From: Pseudo-nitzschia pungens
Taxonomy: Eukaryota > Bacillariophyta > Bacillariophyceae > Bacillariales > Bacillariaceae
Reading direction: 5' to 3'
DNA: 64,000 nucleotides
Assembly (NCBI GenBank): GCA_037355855.1
Contig: CM074762.1
Location: forward strand, 2,604,001 to 2,668,000
Shown here: positions 1-10,579 of the stretch, piece by piece
Numbering within the stretch: the stretch's first letter is position 1
How the letters are laid out: the number at the start of each line of letters is the position of its first letter
Notes under the pieces: generated by a model
Told to the model about the DNA's origin: nothing
Database searches by the model: none
What the model saw: only the letters and a program-made list of their open reading frames with translations
Program-made: the position numbers and the translations under genes

Positions 1-879
1 GCGCCCAGGGTGAGCACCGCTCCCGCCGAGAACGATAGAAAGGCAATTTTGAGACCGGGAATGGCCGACTTGACCGTGGCAAAAATCTTGGCGAGGAGTT
101 CCACAAGGGGTGCCGGAAGGGCGGAAACGATTTTTTGAGACACGTCTTCTCGGATTCCTTCGAATTTGGAAGCAAATTTGAACCATGGCGAGGACTCGTC
201 GTCGTTTTCGCCACTGAGGGCGACGTCCTTTTTGTTGTCCTCGTCTTTTTCCTTGTTGACTCGAAACCATGAGCTCATTTTGTTCGTGTTCGATTTTTCG
301 TCGCTTTCTTTTTTCTCGCCATTGGCATTGTTTTTCTTGTTCCACAATTCCAGGGAAGTCGATCGCCTCGGCAAAGCAGAACGTCCATGTGACGAAAATC
401 CAATCTTTGAAACACTAAAATCGAATCGGAGACAATACAAGGGTCGATTGCAACAACAGCAACAACAACAACAACAACAACAGCAGAGAAAAAATTAGCG
501 ACAAAATCCTCGTGGCTCGATTCGAATGGGAGTCCCAAACCATGCCGGAACGGAACTCAATTCAACTCAACTCAACTCACATGTCTCTCTTGAATCCCAG
601 AAACTTCTTGGATGATTCGCTATCGTCCGATCCATCGCTGTCGAATCCTCTCATTGCCAAGCGTCGGTGTCGCGCGGAGGATTTCGTCGCGGGACGCGTC
701 GATCGCAGGGAGTTCGCGGTCGTCTTCGAGTTCGAGTTCGAGTTCGAATGCGGAGATCGGACCGGAGAGGGCGAGAAACTCAGAGCCTCCACCGGTCCGA
801 TCGTCGCGGACCTGGTGGTCGTGACCACGACGAGCACCCACGCGAGGCAATGGCACGATGTCGCGATGATTTTTCCCAT
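1..879 (-). CDS. Partial organelle- or ER-targeted membrane protein, N-terminal part
   Basis: This is the 5' part of a gene that runs off the left edge. I infer two exons: 879..581 and 414..1. The intron (580..415) has a GTGAGT donor and a TTTTAG acceptor, and the join is in frame, giving GFKRD-IVSKIGF. The first exon starts with MGKIIATS and a hydrophobic stretch, then VEA-LSFSP, which looks like a signal peptide with a weak plastid-type cleavage motif. A long basic and serine-rich linker follows. The second exon is charged (NKEKDEDNKKD), then has an amphipathic stretch and the start of a transmembrane segment (KIAFLSFSAGAVLTLG) exactly at the edge. The family cannot be named from this part. 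The start at 879 was chosen because it precedes the signal-like segment; upstream codons look like leader sequence. Confidence 0.6.
451..486. repeat. (CAA)n trinucleotide repeat inside an intron
   Basis: About twelve CAA/CAG units, lying in the inferred intron 415..580 of the left-edge gene. On the coding (minus) strand it reads TTG, so it adds a pyrimidine-rich tract upstream of the acceptor. Confidence 0.9.
554..580. repeat. (CTCAA)n pentanucleotide repeat at the 5' splice site
   Basis: Imperfect CTCAA units. On the minus strand the intron begins GTGAGTTGAGTTGAG, so the donor itself is the first unit of the repeat. Confidence 0.8.
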
Positions 880-1900
880 CTCGGATCGCGGTTTTTTCGA
901 ATCTCGAGAATTGCGTGCGTGCGCGCTGTGAGACGTCGGGAAACGATCGTCGGAATGGATTTTCGGTGTGTCGGAGGAAGATCGATCCGCGATATCTTGA
1001 GATTGATTGACTGATTGATTGATTGATTTTTTGATGATCCAATGCGGATTGGCGGTTTGAAGCTGTGTTGTCTTTTTGGGTGTGTGACAAGCCGAGAAGA
1101 CGCAACGGGAGCGCGATACGTTCTTGTGCTCTTCGCTAAGCGAAAATGACCGCCTTCCGATATTCCGCAAACGATCCAAAGAATAGATGATTCCGAAAAT
1201 CGCGAGTCGAAGGAACGAATGAGGGAGTAGGAATACGGTACGGTAATTAGCGCTGACGACCGATCAGAATATTGAAAATTTTTCGTTTGCGTTGGTTTTC
1301 TCGTTGCCGGTCGCGTGTGATACGGTACGATTCAAGACTGCACGAAATCCGAAAAAAGAACAGGAAACAAGTGAAGCGATGACAGATGACAGCAGCAAGA
1401 ACCGACAAGCGGACAAAAAACTTCGTCCCCGTTTCCACCTGTTGGGCCTACTTCATGCACTTGGGGGAAGGCGACACACGACCGGGCCGGGGCGTCAGCA
1501 GAGAAAGAATTGTTCCCGTGCGCGACACGCCATCGCCTCTCCTCCCAAAGAAGGAATAAGAATTTCTCGTGTCGCTCGATCGATTTGATTGATGCATCCG
1601 GTCCCGCATTCGAATCACGGATTCACAAATTCTGCACGGATGCGGGAGTTCTCCCCCCATCACCGATCGGGATGATGTGCGAAGGTGCGCGCACGGCGAC
1701 CTCGTGGCAACCACAACAACGATTCATTCAGCACCGGTGCGTGGAAGGACGAGGGAACCGGGGTCGATATGGCCCGTCTCTTGTAGGCTACTGCAAGTAG
1801 AATTGAATTGATTCTACTAAAGGCTCCGAGACGAAAGCTAGCATTATCTTACTACATAACTTAAGGTTTACCCATGCATAACCTTGCTTATCCCAACAAT
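880..1900. other. Intergenic: 5' flank of left-edge gene and 3' flank of GH20 gene
   Basis: Both flanking genes are on the minus strand. The stretch holds a GATT tetranucleotide tract at 1001..1028. Short open frames on both strands show no recognisable protein or targeting pattern. Confidence 0.6.
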
Positions 1901-3871
1901 TCATCGTCGCAACCACGATGACTTTTCGTTGCCGTTCCGTCCTTCGATTCCGGGCGTTTCCATGGTCATCGTTTCGATGGAAGATACACCGACAGAAGCA
2001 GTTTCACCCGCCCCGTCATCACGAAGGGGTTCCTGCTCGGTGGCGAGGTCCTCCGAATGGGACGCGGAACAAGCTCGCAGCCGCCGCGATTGGTATCCGA
2101 CCTCGGTGGGGCACACCCCGGGCCCGGAGGGTTCGGCCGCAAAACCCTGCAGCACCATGCGGCAGCGAAAGAGGTGGATCCGATCGGCGACCGTGTCGGC
2201 GGCCCCGGATGCCGTCACGTTGCCGTGCCAGAGACGCTCCGCGACCGCCGAGGCCTTTGGCCAGACCTTGGACACGAAATTGGAGGCGTCCACGTGCTCT
2301 CCCCACATCGAGGCGTGCCCGCCGATCAGCAAATCCGGGTTGGCGCTCGTGAAGTTTCGGGGCTCGCAGTGGTAGTAGGTTTGCCAGGGTTGGAGCCAAT
2401 CGAGGTACCAGCATCCGCTCAAAATCACTCGATAGTTTTGGTTCGTCGCGTTTTGGAGGGTGGAAGCGTCGAAACCCTTCCAGACGTCGACGATGGTGTT
2501 GGGGGTGATCGTCAGGTTGAGGTTGAAGACTTCCTGCCAGACGATTGGGGTTTTCTCAACGTCGGCGACGATTTGGAGAAGACGGGTTTCGAAGTACTCG
2601 TAGAGTTCCACCGTTTCGTTCATGCCGTGGGCTTTCATCCACTCAACAATGGAAGGATCCTTTAGCCAGTTCGAAAATTCAACCTCGTCGCCTCCGACGT
2701 GGACATATTCGTCCGGGAACACATCGCTCAGATCTCTGTAGATGGCTTCCACAAACTCGTACGTCTCGGGCACGGTGGGATTCATCGGCTCGGACGCCTC
2801 TTTGCAGTGACTCATCACCTCCGGATGCGACTTGCCGATGGCGTTCGTGTGACCGGGCATGTCGATCTCCGGTATGACGCGGATGCCCCGCAAATACGCC
2901 TGTCGAATGACGGTCTGCACGTCCTCGACGGTATAGATTCGCTTCGGATGAAAGGCTCCCTTTTCGGCGAGCTCCGGCAGGTTGGTGGATCGGTACGGGA
3001 ACGATTCCCGATCCGTAATGTGCCAGTGCAGGACATTCAACTTGTTCATCTCCATTGCGTCCAGGGTGTCCAGGATCAGATTCATGGGCAGATAGTGCCG
3101 GGCTGTGTCGATCATCAGCCCGCGAAACGAGAAGGATGGTTCGTCGGATATGAACAGGGGGATATCTTGTACATAGAACACCCCAATACTTTCCTCGTTG
3201 CTCGTTCCGTCATTATTCTTATCATTATTTGTTACGTGTAGATTCGTTCGATCTTGACCATTCTCCATCCAACCAAACTCCAATAGTTGACCAAGCGTCT
3301 CGAGGGCTCGAAGAACACCAAAAACGGTCGAAGCTCTGAGAGTCACGACGACGACTCCCCCCTCGTTCGAGTCACGAAAGTCCTGACCATCGTCGTGATC
3401 GCCATGACCCATGGATGAATCGGTTGTGATGGAAATATTGTAATCTTCTGGAACGGCCTCGTACAATCCGACATTCGATGATTCGACAACGATCTCGATT
3501 TGTGAAAGGGGTCGAAGGGGGAGATTCGAGGGATTCACGCTGTAGTCTTCGGTGAAATCGGGAAATCGGGTCAGCGATTTCTTGAAACGAAGAATGGCGG
3601 GTTGCAAGAAATCATTTACTTTGTCAGATACTTTTTTTTTGTTTCTTTCGGCATCGGTATCTCTTCTTTGTTGATCCGAATGGGCACACGATATTGAAAA
3701 ACTAATGTTGCTGCTTGACACCACACCGAGTAATGGAGATGAATTGTCCGTGTTGTAGGACTCAATCTGTGCCGCTGGAAAGATTCGATGATTTTCGGCA
3801 CTGCTACTACCCATTATCAGAAGAAAAAGGGTAGAGGCCACCATTCGAAAGAGCATATTGCACTCGGTCAT
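1901..3871 (-). CDS. Secreted beta-N-acetylhexosaminidase (GH20)
   Basis: 656 residues, one exon. An N-terminal hydrophobic stretch (MLFRMVASTLFLLIM) reads as a signal peptide. The GH20 N-terminal alpha/beta domain covers about residues 90-235. The catalytic barrel starts at SFRGLMIDTARHYLP (about 247-261), followed by NKLNVLHWHITD (276-287) and the HVGGDEVEFSNW motif, whose Asp395-Glu396 pair is the family's catalytic dyad for substrate-assisted cleavage of terminal GlcNAc/GalNAc. Several N-x-S/T sites fit passage through the secretory route. The length is slightly above the usual 530-600 because of a polar insert near 150-230 and a charged C-terminal tail of about 60 residues after the barrel. 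Likely substrates are glycoprotein glycans or chito-oligosaccharides; which one is not decided by the sequence. Family confidence is high. Confidence 0.95.
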   Translation of the reverse strand: MTECNMLFRMVASTLFLLIMGSSSAENHRIFPAAQIESYNTDNSSPLLGVVSSSNISFSISCAHSDQQRRDTDAERNKKKVSDKVNDFLQPAILRFKKSLTRFPDFTEDYSVNPSNLPLRPLSQIEIVVESSNVGLYEAVPEDYNISITTDSSMGHGDHDDGQDFRDSNEGGVVVVTLRASTVFGVLRALETLGQLLEFGWMENGQDRTNLHVTNNDKNNDGTSNEESIGVFYVQDIPLFISDEPSFSFRGLMIDTARHYLPMNLILDTLDAMEMNKLNVLHWHITDRESFPYRSTNLPELAEKGAFHPKRIYTVEDVQTVIRQAYLRGIRVIPEIDMPGHTNAIGKSHPEVMSHCKEASEPMNPTVPETYEFVEAIYRDLSDVFPDEYVHVGGDEVEFSNWLKDPSIVEWMKAHGMNETVELYEYFETRLLQIVADVEKTPIVWQEVFNLNLTITPNTIVDVWKGFDASTLQNATNQNYRVILSGCWYLDWLQPWQTYYHCEPRNFTSANPDLLIGGHASMWGEHVDASNFVSKVWPKASAVAERLWHGNVTASGAADTVADRIHLFRCRMVLQGFAAEPSGPGVCPTEVGYQSRRLRACSASHSEDLATEQEPLRDDGAGETASVGVSSIETMTMETPGIEGRNGNEKSSWLRR

Positions 3872-4721
3872 AGTTGTCGCATGGGATGATACTTGGAAGA
3901 TGTGATGCCAGAGAGTCGATGCGCTGAAGAAAACAGATGATGTTGGTTATCGACATGGACGAGCAACCTGAGGCATGGTGTTGCTTTTTGAACTGGGACA
4001 AATATCTTTCGGCTTTTGAGACATTCGGATCAAAAAGACAACGGTGCTGGCGCCATCAAACTCTGTTAGCAACACACGACGAAGCAATCTTACTCGTAAC
4101 CTACAGGTTTACTGGCAAACACTGGAGTGGTATCTTTCAGGATGAAACGTGACCCAATTGGATTTCCAAGACGCACTCCATCGTACGAGTACTAGGTGTA
4201 ACACCCTACACGTAATGGATATCAATCGTACGTAGTTGAATAACGCCGCAACCAATCTGTCAACAAGAGAATGGAGCTGGCAACCGAACAACGCTTCACA
4301 TCCCGGGACAACCATTTACAGCTAGAAATACTGCAACACAATTTAAGACTTGATTGCTCCTGTTTACTGAGAAAATGCACAAGCATACCATGTTGAGAAA
4401 TGAAATTCGTGAAGTGCAATGAAACATCGACTATGCATCCGGTAGCAGAGTACAAAATCACCAACATCAATGGTTAGCAATCGAGTTTGTCATTCAAAGG
4501 CAGATCCGAGAAGCTAGATTGAGGATGTCTTGATTATTACTTCCACCTTTTGAGCAGGAGCACTACCTGCTTCACGAAAAGAAAGACAGACCAATTAAGA
4601 TTTCTGGATAGATTCCACTTCTGGATGCAACTGTGTCTTTTTGCTTAGTTTCGTTTTCGTTTTACGCGTATGTGTGGCCACATCTGTTACATTATATTTT
4701 TCTTTTTGTCTGCCAAAGGGT
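3872..4721. other. Intergenic between two minus-strand genes
   Basis: 5' flank of the GH20 gene and 3' flank of eIF2-gamma. No credible coding sequence or RNA gene seen; small open frames on both strands lack any family resemblance. Confidence 0.6.
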
Positions 4722-6392
4722 TTAGTTCTCGGCAACCTCGATCTTAACTCCCTTTCGGATTTGTCCCCAACCAATGAGACGCCAATGCTTGTCAACACGA
4801 CGGGACAAAGCGATCTTTTCACCTTCTGTTGTACAGACGGGTTGTGTGAGTGCGATCTTTGAGAGTTCACCCTTGACGGCGATAACTCTACCTCCGGTAG
4901 CTGTCGATCCAATGTTAACCATGAGAATTTCACCCCTGGATAGCTTCTGCACCTTAGCTTGCTTGCCGCCATCGCTGGTCTTCACACCGAGCAATCGTCG
5001 GAGGAGGTAATAGGAAATTTCAATCTCACAGAAAACATCGGGAAGTTTTCCTCGAAGACCCAGTACCTGTCCTACCAAACGATCGGCCCGGGTCAGTGTG
5101 GGGTCGATTCGAGTACCGACACCGATCAATCCACCGGGAACAGCGTATTGCAACTCGTTGTTTTCTGTGGCAAGCGACGAAATCTTGCTGTAAATGGGCG
5201 AGCACACCATGGTGGTTTGTCCATCTTCTCCGTCTTGCTTTTTCACGATACCGGGTCGAACCTCGATCTCATCGCCGACCTTGAGGACACCCTTCAGAAT
5301 ACTTCCTCCGGCAACTCCTCCTTGCAAATCTTCCACGTCCTGTCCGGGTCGGTTGACATCGAACGATCGGATGACGATCAATTGCGGATCCGAAGTAAAG
5401 TCTCTGATTGGCAAGGGGATTTTGCGGACAATGTACTCGCAGACAACGTCGATGTTGTACTTCAAGACGGCCGAAATGGGGATGATGGGAGCCGAGTCGG
5501 CAACGGTTCCGGCAACGAATTTGCGGATCTGTTCCTGTTGCGCCAAGGCCGCGTCGGGCTTGACGAGATCGACCTTGTTCTGGAGGATCAAGATTTCCTT
5601 GAGCCTCATGATCTCGACGGCTGCCAAGTGCTCGGAAGTCTGGGGCTGGGGACAGGTTTCGTTTCCGGCCACCAGCAAAAAGGCGGCGTCCATGACCGCC
5701 GCTCCGTTCAGCATGGTTGCCATCAGAATATCGTGACCGGGACAATCGACGAAAGAAACGTGTCGGCGGAGACGGAAGTTGACTCCGGTGACAGAGTCGA
5801 CGAACTCATCCGCGTGGTTGGACCCCCGGGATGTGTAAAAGCCGCCCTTCTCTCCCTTGGGATCGCCCTTGTAAATCTTGGCGTTGGCGTATCCCAGTTT
5901 GATGGTAATGTTGCGTTCTAATTCGTTCTTAAATCGGACGGTTTGGACACCACTGATGGCCTTGACGACGGTCGACTTTCCGTGCGCCACGTGACCGATC
6001 GTTCCGATGTTGATGGTGGCCTGGCGCGAAATCTGAACGCGGGTTTATCAAGTATCAGTAATTGATTGCATTGAATTTTGTTTTGTTTTGTTTGTTTCGA
6101 ATCGGTTCGGTTCGGGGTGGCCCGCGAAATTGGATTCAAGAAAGCCGTCAGCGAGTGAAACAGAACGTTGTGAGCATTTCACCAGGATACGTGACGATCA
6201 TTGAGAATAGATGAATTCCGTAAACAATAGGACAATACTGTCAACTCCCTGCGACCATCGGTGGGACTGCGACTCAACAAGCAGTGCGAAAAAACGTACC
6301 ACATCCGGTGTCAACGCCGTCAGCTTTGTCGGATCAACGGTAGACGCGTCCTGTGGCTTTAGGTGAGCACACTTTTTGTTTGATTCACCCAT
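4722..6392 (-). CDS. EIF2S3: Translation initiation factor eIF2 subunit gamma
   Basis: Two exons: 6392..6300 and 6032..4722 (intron 6299..6033, GTACGT donor, TTCAG acceptor, phase 0), 467 residues, the normal family length. The join reads [26 protein letters not shown]. This supplies the start of the GTPase domain, which is missing if exon 2 is read alone. GTP-binding motifs are visible: P-loop GHVAHGKS (44-51), DCPGHD (about 127-132) and NKVD (about 183-186). Two beta-barrel domains follow, with the typical RSFDVNRPG and [11 protein letters not shown] segments. The protein is the GTP- and initiator-tRNA-binding core of the cytosolic eIF2 complex. Its start lies 565 bases from the divergent QNG1 start, so the two may share a promoter region. 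The intron carries AAAAC and CGAAC pentamer repeats (about 6075..6114). Confidence 0.97.
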
Positions 6393-6956
6393 CTTCTCGT
6401 ATTGTACACTTGTCTTCTCTCAGCTCGAGAAACAGTAATGAGTAAGGTTAACAGGAAAGGAGACTCGCACCATTGTCGGTTGCAAAGCGAGAGAGGAGCG
6501 AGGAAGGGGCGAGCAAACATATTACCTTACACGTTTCCACGGTCCGTGGAAATTGTGTTTGCCTTGGGTGAAGGACGGACGATGGTCGGACCCTGGTTGC
6601 GTTCGTTTGGGTCCACCACTCATCGAAACCTCGTTCGCGCGCGCGCCAAAATCGATGCGCGTTCCCTCCCGGGTTTCAGGTTTTCGGATCGTGATGTTCG
6701 AATGTTTCTGTCTCGACGATTATTCATTCTTTGTTCCGTATTTCGCGTTGGATCTTCTGTTCCCGCCTTCTTTGGACACAACCGGTATGTAACCTTACCG
6801 GTCCCATTCGGAAGCACACAAGTTGTCATCAATCTCAATTGGATGCTACCGAGTCGTATTCCACGATCCATGCTGTGGTAGTGATTGGGAGAAGCACAAA
6901 ACGAAGACAGTCCATAAGAATCAAGAAGCTCGAAACGAACAACAGGAAGGAACATC
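6393..6956. other. Divergent promoter region (eIF2-gamma / QNG1)
   Basis: Intergenic DNA between two divergently transcribed genes. It contains one GTAAGGTTAC-type site (6789..6798, as GTAACCTTAC followed by CGGT). No coding sequence is supported. Confidence 0.65.
6789..6798. promoter_or_regulatory. GTAAGRTTAC element upstream of QNG1
   Basis: Exact reverse-complement copy (GTAACCTTAC), extended to TTACCGGT, 158 bases before the QNG1 start codon. It is one of 15 exact GTAAGRTTAC copies in the window; a regulatory role is inference. Confidence 0.4.
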
Positions 6957-8258
6957 ATGGATGCTACTTCTGTTTCGTCATTCGAAAATCCATGTGAATT
7001 GGTGAGAAGCACATGTCGGAAATGGATGGAAGAAGAAGGATTGGTTGTGGCTGCGGGAAACGACGGCGATGGAGAGAATTGTGTCGCGGTTCGGGATTGG
7101 AATGATTCTGCCGAGCAAGATCCACGCAATCTGGGTCGACGATCTGTTCGGATTCGGCACGAGAGGCTTCCCGCCTTGGCAAATGAAATCCTCGCACAGG
7201 GCCAAGCACCCGGTGAGGAAAAGATGAGCGAGGAGTCCTGGATCGAATGGGATACGGAAGGATGGCACTATACCGGTAAAGGCTTCAAGGGAACCGAAGA
7301 AGAACGAAGGGAACGAGTAGCCCTATACATGTTGGCGTTGGATGCCATAAATTTTTGCTTTTGGCCGTTGCCGGGTGACTCTTCTCCCGCGGCGACTACC
7401 AACAACAGCAACAATCTCCTCGAGTACGAACATCTGGCAATGGCTCTCAAGCACATGGCCGAGGCCGATCACGACGAACTTGACCGCGGAAGCTACGCCT
7501 TTTCGGCAAAGAATCTATCCACCATGACACCCGAAAAAATGATCGATTCGTTGGGACCCCATCTGGATCAGCAGAAATACCCGGTGCCAAATCTCGAGCA
7601 ACGCGCCCAACTCTGGAAGGAAGTGGGGGATGGTCTGCTGCGCGATTACGATGGATCGGCCCTCGCATTGTTGGATCGCGCCGAGCAAGATGCCCCGCGG
7701 TTGGTGGAACTCGTGGCAACGTCCTTTCCGGGATTTCGAGACGAAGCTTTCGCAACGTCACGACAGCAACAACAACAAGAACAACAACAACAACAACCAG
7801 AACGAGAACGGTTTGTGTTTTTGAAACGCGCTCAAATATTCGTCGGTGACATCAATGCCGCCCTGAACCTGAAACTCGGAGGAATGGAACGGCTGACCAC
7901 CTTTGCCGATTACCGCGTGCCGCAGATTCTGCGGCACCGGGGAATTCTGGAGTACGCCCCGGGTCCGACGGGTCTCGCGTCCAGGGTCGACCGACGGGTC
8001 GAACTCGATTCGGGATCCTGCGACGAAATCTCGATTCGCGCGGCAACCGTTGTCGGAGTGGAAGAACTCGTGAAACTACTGAATGAACGCGAAACCGAAA
8101 CCGATGCAGGCGCAGGCGCAGGTGCAGATACAGATGCAAACAACAAAACCGTGTTTACCGACGTCACCGTAGATTGGTATTTGTGGCAAGTCGGGGAACG
8201 AATGCACCAAGAAGGCGCAATGAAACCCTTTCACAAGGTTCGAACTCATTTTTATTAA
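6957..8258 (+). CDS. QNG1: Queuosine 5'-phosphate N-glycosylase/hydrolase (DUF2419)
   Basis: 433 residues, one exon. It matches the DUF2419/C9orf64 family, which releases the queuine base from queuosine nucleotides so that it can be put back into tRNA. Family signatures in order: LDAINFCFWP (about 129-138), FPGFRDEA, FLKRAQIFVGDINAAL, LTTFADYRVPQILRHRGIL, SIRAATVVGVEEL and VDWYLWQVGE near the C-terminus. These include acidic residues of the base-binding pocket as known for the family. Two low-complexity inserts are present: a Q-rich loop encoded by a CAA run (7767..7800) and an alternating E/T/D/A/G stretch before the last segment; neither interrupts a conserved block. No targeting peptide is evident. 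The enzyme implies that the alga recycles queuine, which eukaryotes cannot make and must take up from bacteria. Confidence 0.93.
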   Translation: MDATSVSSFENPCELVRSTCRKWMEEEGLVVAAGNDGDGENCVAVRDWNDSAEQDPRNLGRRSVRIRHERLPALANEILAQGQAPGEEKMSEESWIEWDTEGWHYTGKGFKGTEEERRERVALYMLALDAINFCFWPLPGDSSPAATTNNSNNLLEYEHLAMALKHMAEADHDELDRGSYAFSAKNLSTMTPEKMIDSLGPHLDQQKYPVPNLEQRAQLWKEVGDGLLRDYDGSALALLDRAEQDAPRLVELVATSFPGFRDEAFATSRQQQQQEQQQQQPERERFVFLKRAQIFVGDINAALNLKLGGMERLTTFADYRVPQILRHRGILEYAPGPTGLASRVDRRVELDSGSCDEISIRAATVVGVEELVKLLNERETETDAGAGAGADTDANNKTVFTDVTVDWYLWQVGERMHQEGAMKPFHKVRTHFY

Positions 8259-8696
8259 TCGCAGCCTACTAGCATATCCATTATTACTTCCAAAAAATTC
8301 TATCGTCCTCGTTGAGGTACCGTACACGTACGCTCACTCGTAGTATCCGTTTCGAAGCAGACGCCATTCACGATTTCCCGCACTGAAGCGCCACAGATGC
8401 AGTCCAAGGGCATGCAAATTGCCCCGTGTCGGTCAGCAAGTTTGGATGCAAATCGCACCAGATACGGATTGGATATTGCGGTAGCTTTCGTGGATTTCTG
8501 AGCGAAAAGTAAGTTGTTCTCTTTGCGTCGTTGTATCTCCTCGGTTCGCGGTCCTCGATTCGAATGTCAATTCGGGGGCAAGGAGCGAAGCAGCGAATCA
8601 ATTTTGAACCGCGGTCGGTGCCCGAATTTGTTTCTCCTCGGTCGTCGGAAGCGAGAAAGCCGTGGGCGGAAGAGACTCCTCCCCTCGACCTACCTT
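8259..8696. other. Intergenic between convergent genes
   Basis: 3' flanks of QNG1 and the plastid protein at 8697. A GGTACCGTACACGTACG-like stretch near 8316 is the only notable sequence; nothing else was recognised. Confidence 0.55.
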
Positions 8697-9611
8697 TCAG
8701 GCGACCGTTTGGTCGTACTTGAGCGCGGCAACAAATTTTCCGCAGGCAATCAATTGGCTCCCGATACCAAATAGCCCCGTGCTCTTCTCCACTCGCAAGG
8801 CTCCCTCCTTTTCGACATCGAAGGTTCCGGGTTGTCGCCCGAGCTTGACCCGAATGTCTCCGTACACCATGCCGGCGGGGATGGAATAGGTTGTCGAGGT
8901 CTGTATGCTCTTTTCTTCTTCGTCCGTCCAGTACACATTTTGTATGCTCCCCTTGGTTTGAACGGTTCGGGTGTATCCGAGCGTAGCCATGCTGAACCTC
9001 AGAACTTTTCCGTCTTCCGAGAGCTTCCACTCACCCTCCGTTTCTCCCGTCGTGAAACCCGACTCGGAGCACCGGCACGAGCCGTTCTCCAGAAAGTCGA
9101 GCCGCACGGAGACGGAGGGAGCGGACGGCAGGGACAACCCCGTTGCCTTGTCCCGGGAAGAAATGTTGACCCGGCTTCCGTACAAATCATTGCTGGGGTC
9201 CCGCTCGGGGATTCCCGACAGGTACAGATCCATCGTCAACGACTTTCCCACCACCATGTCGGGAACGACCGTTTGGATGTATCCGGTTGTTTGTGACTCG
9301 CGCCATTTTCTTTGCACATCGGTCAAGCCATCGTCGACATCGGCAGCGGTATCAACGTACTCCTCCCCGGTGTAAATATCGTCGTATTGACCCTTCGTCT
9401 TGTCCTTGGACAGGCTTCTGTCGTTGGAGAACGCATTGTCGAAAGCGTCCTTGAGAAAATTGTAGCGGCGTGTGTTTGATGAAGCCGTTCTCCTTCTGTC
9501 GATCGCGACGGAATTTCGGTGCCGATCCGAAGCCGCGGGCACGACGAATGCGTCCGCCACCTCGATCGATGACAGATAGTGGAGCAATTGAACTAGTAGA
9601 ATGAATCGCAT
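8697..9611 (-). CDS. Plastid-targeted protein of unknown function
   Basis: 304 residues, one exon. The N-terminus has a signal peptide (MRFILLVQLLHYLSSIEVADA) followed by FVVP, a clear ASAFAP-type plastid import motif, and then a basic transit-like stretch rich in R and S. The mature part starts near YNFLKDAFDNAFSNDRSL and contains beta-strand-rich sequence with alternating hydrophobic residues, for example TMDLYLSGIP, VSVRLDFLENGSCRC and GDIRVKLGRQPG. This suggests a small beta-barrel or sandwich domain. A CRC cysteine pair is present near residue 180. I do not recognise a named family. Several chloroplast proteins of red-lineage algae begin with the same FLKxAF pattern after the transit peptide, which supports stromal or thylakoid location but not a function. 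Confidence 0.8.
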   Translation of the reverse strand: MRFILLVQLLHYLSSIEVADAFVVPAASDRHRNSVAIDRRRTASSNTRRYNFLKDAFDNAFSNDRSLSKDKTKGQYDDIYTGEEYVDTAADVDDGLTDVQRKWRESQTTGYIQTVVPDMVVGKSLTMDLYLSGIPERDPSNDLYGSRVNISSRDKATGLSLPSAPSVSVRLDFLENGSCRCSESGFTTGETEGEWKLSEDGKVLRFSMATLGYTRTVQTKGSIQNVYWTDEEEKSIQTSTTYSIPAGMVYGDIRVKLGRQPGTFDVEKEGALRVEKSTGLFGIGSQLIACGKFVAALKYDQTVA

Positions 9612-10095
9612 TGTCGCGGGTTGCCGAGAAATTTCGAAGGTTTAGTGTTGCGGGATTGGGAATGGCTTGCGGCGTGAAATCTATTTGGTTCGGAGCAACC
9701 GATAACACCGCTTCTAACTCAACAAAGGAAGTGAGATTGAGACACTGCCGACACGTAACAGGATTGTTCGTATGCTACTACTAGTATTGTTGTAGATCGA
9801 TATTCTTTACTGTATTGGTTGTCGAACGAATTTCTTTCGTTCTCATTTCAGAAAGACTACGAGCAAGTCTTAGTTGTAAGGTTTACGCGTACGGTACAAC
9901 GACTTTTTCTCATTCCTTTTTTCAGTCTCAGATTGAAGGAGTCTGGAATGAGGATCTTTGCATGCTTGCCTCGTGCTTTCCCGCAAATTTACGAGTTGCA
10001 GAGCACGAGCGGAGCGAACCTCTGAACGGTTAGAATTTGACAGCAAGCCGCTGCGATAGAAGCACAATACTTTCTTTACCTCCGTTCCATACCAG

Positions 10096-10105
10096 GTAAG
10101 GTTAC
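10096..10105. promoter_or_regulatory. GTAAGRTTAC element
   Basis: Exact GTAAGGTTAC followed by GCGTACCG, about 485 bases upstream of the plastid-protein start at 9611. Confidence 0.35.
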
Positions 10106-10539
10106 GCGTACCGCGATGCTGGAATGACAATCAGAATTCTCAAAATCCCTACCGGTATTGTTACCCTTTCCAAACATGTTGCATGATGATAATGTTATGA
10201 TGTGTTCACTAATTTACAATTCACAACTTGCCAGCACTCAAATTAACGTTTTGATAGCTTTCTCCTATTTCTTCGCATTCTAAGCTTCTTTCAACCAGCA
10301 CTTGGTAGTAGTAGTAGTACAGCTGGCGGTTTTACCTGTAGTATGAAAGGATAATGTTGTGGTCATGTCTTTTTTCATTTGTAATGGAAGTGCTGGGATT
10401 ACTCTCTATGGAGAATTTCTTGACAAGCAGACAAGATGGAAGTTGTAAAAAAAAAATTGGCACTCATTGGCACTGATCCCACAGCATGCGCATCCTCATA
10501 CAAAATCATAACAACCTAGTAAACAATGGCATTGTTCCT

Positions 10540-10579
10540 GTATGATGTAACGATTATGTATGTATGATGTAACGATTAT
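10540..10579. repeat. 22-base direct tandem duplication
   Basis: The 18-base word GTATGATGTAACGATTAT occurs twice, 22 bases apart. This looks like a local slippage duplication. Confidence 0.8.

Noticed and set aside
4959..5921. 320-codon plus-strand open frame
   Set aside because: Antisense of eIF2-gamma; no recognisable protein.
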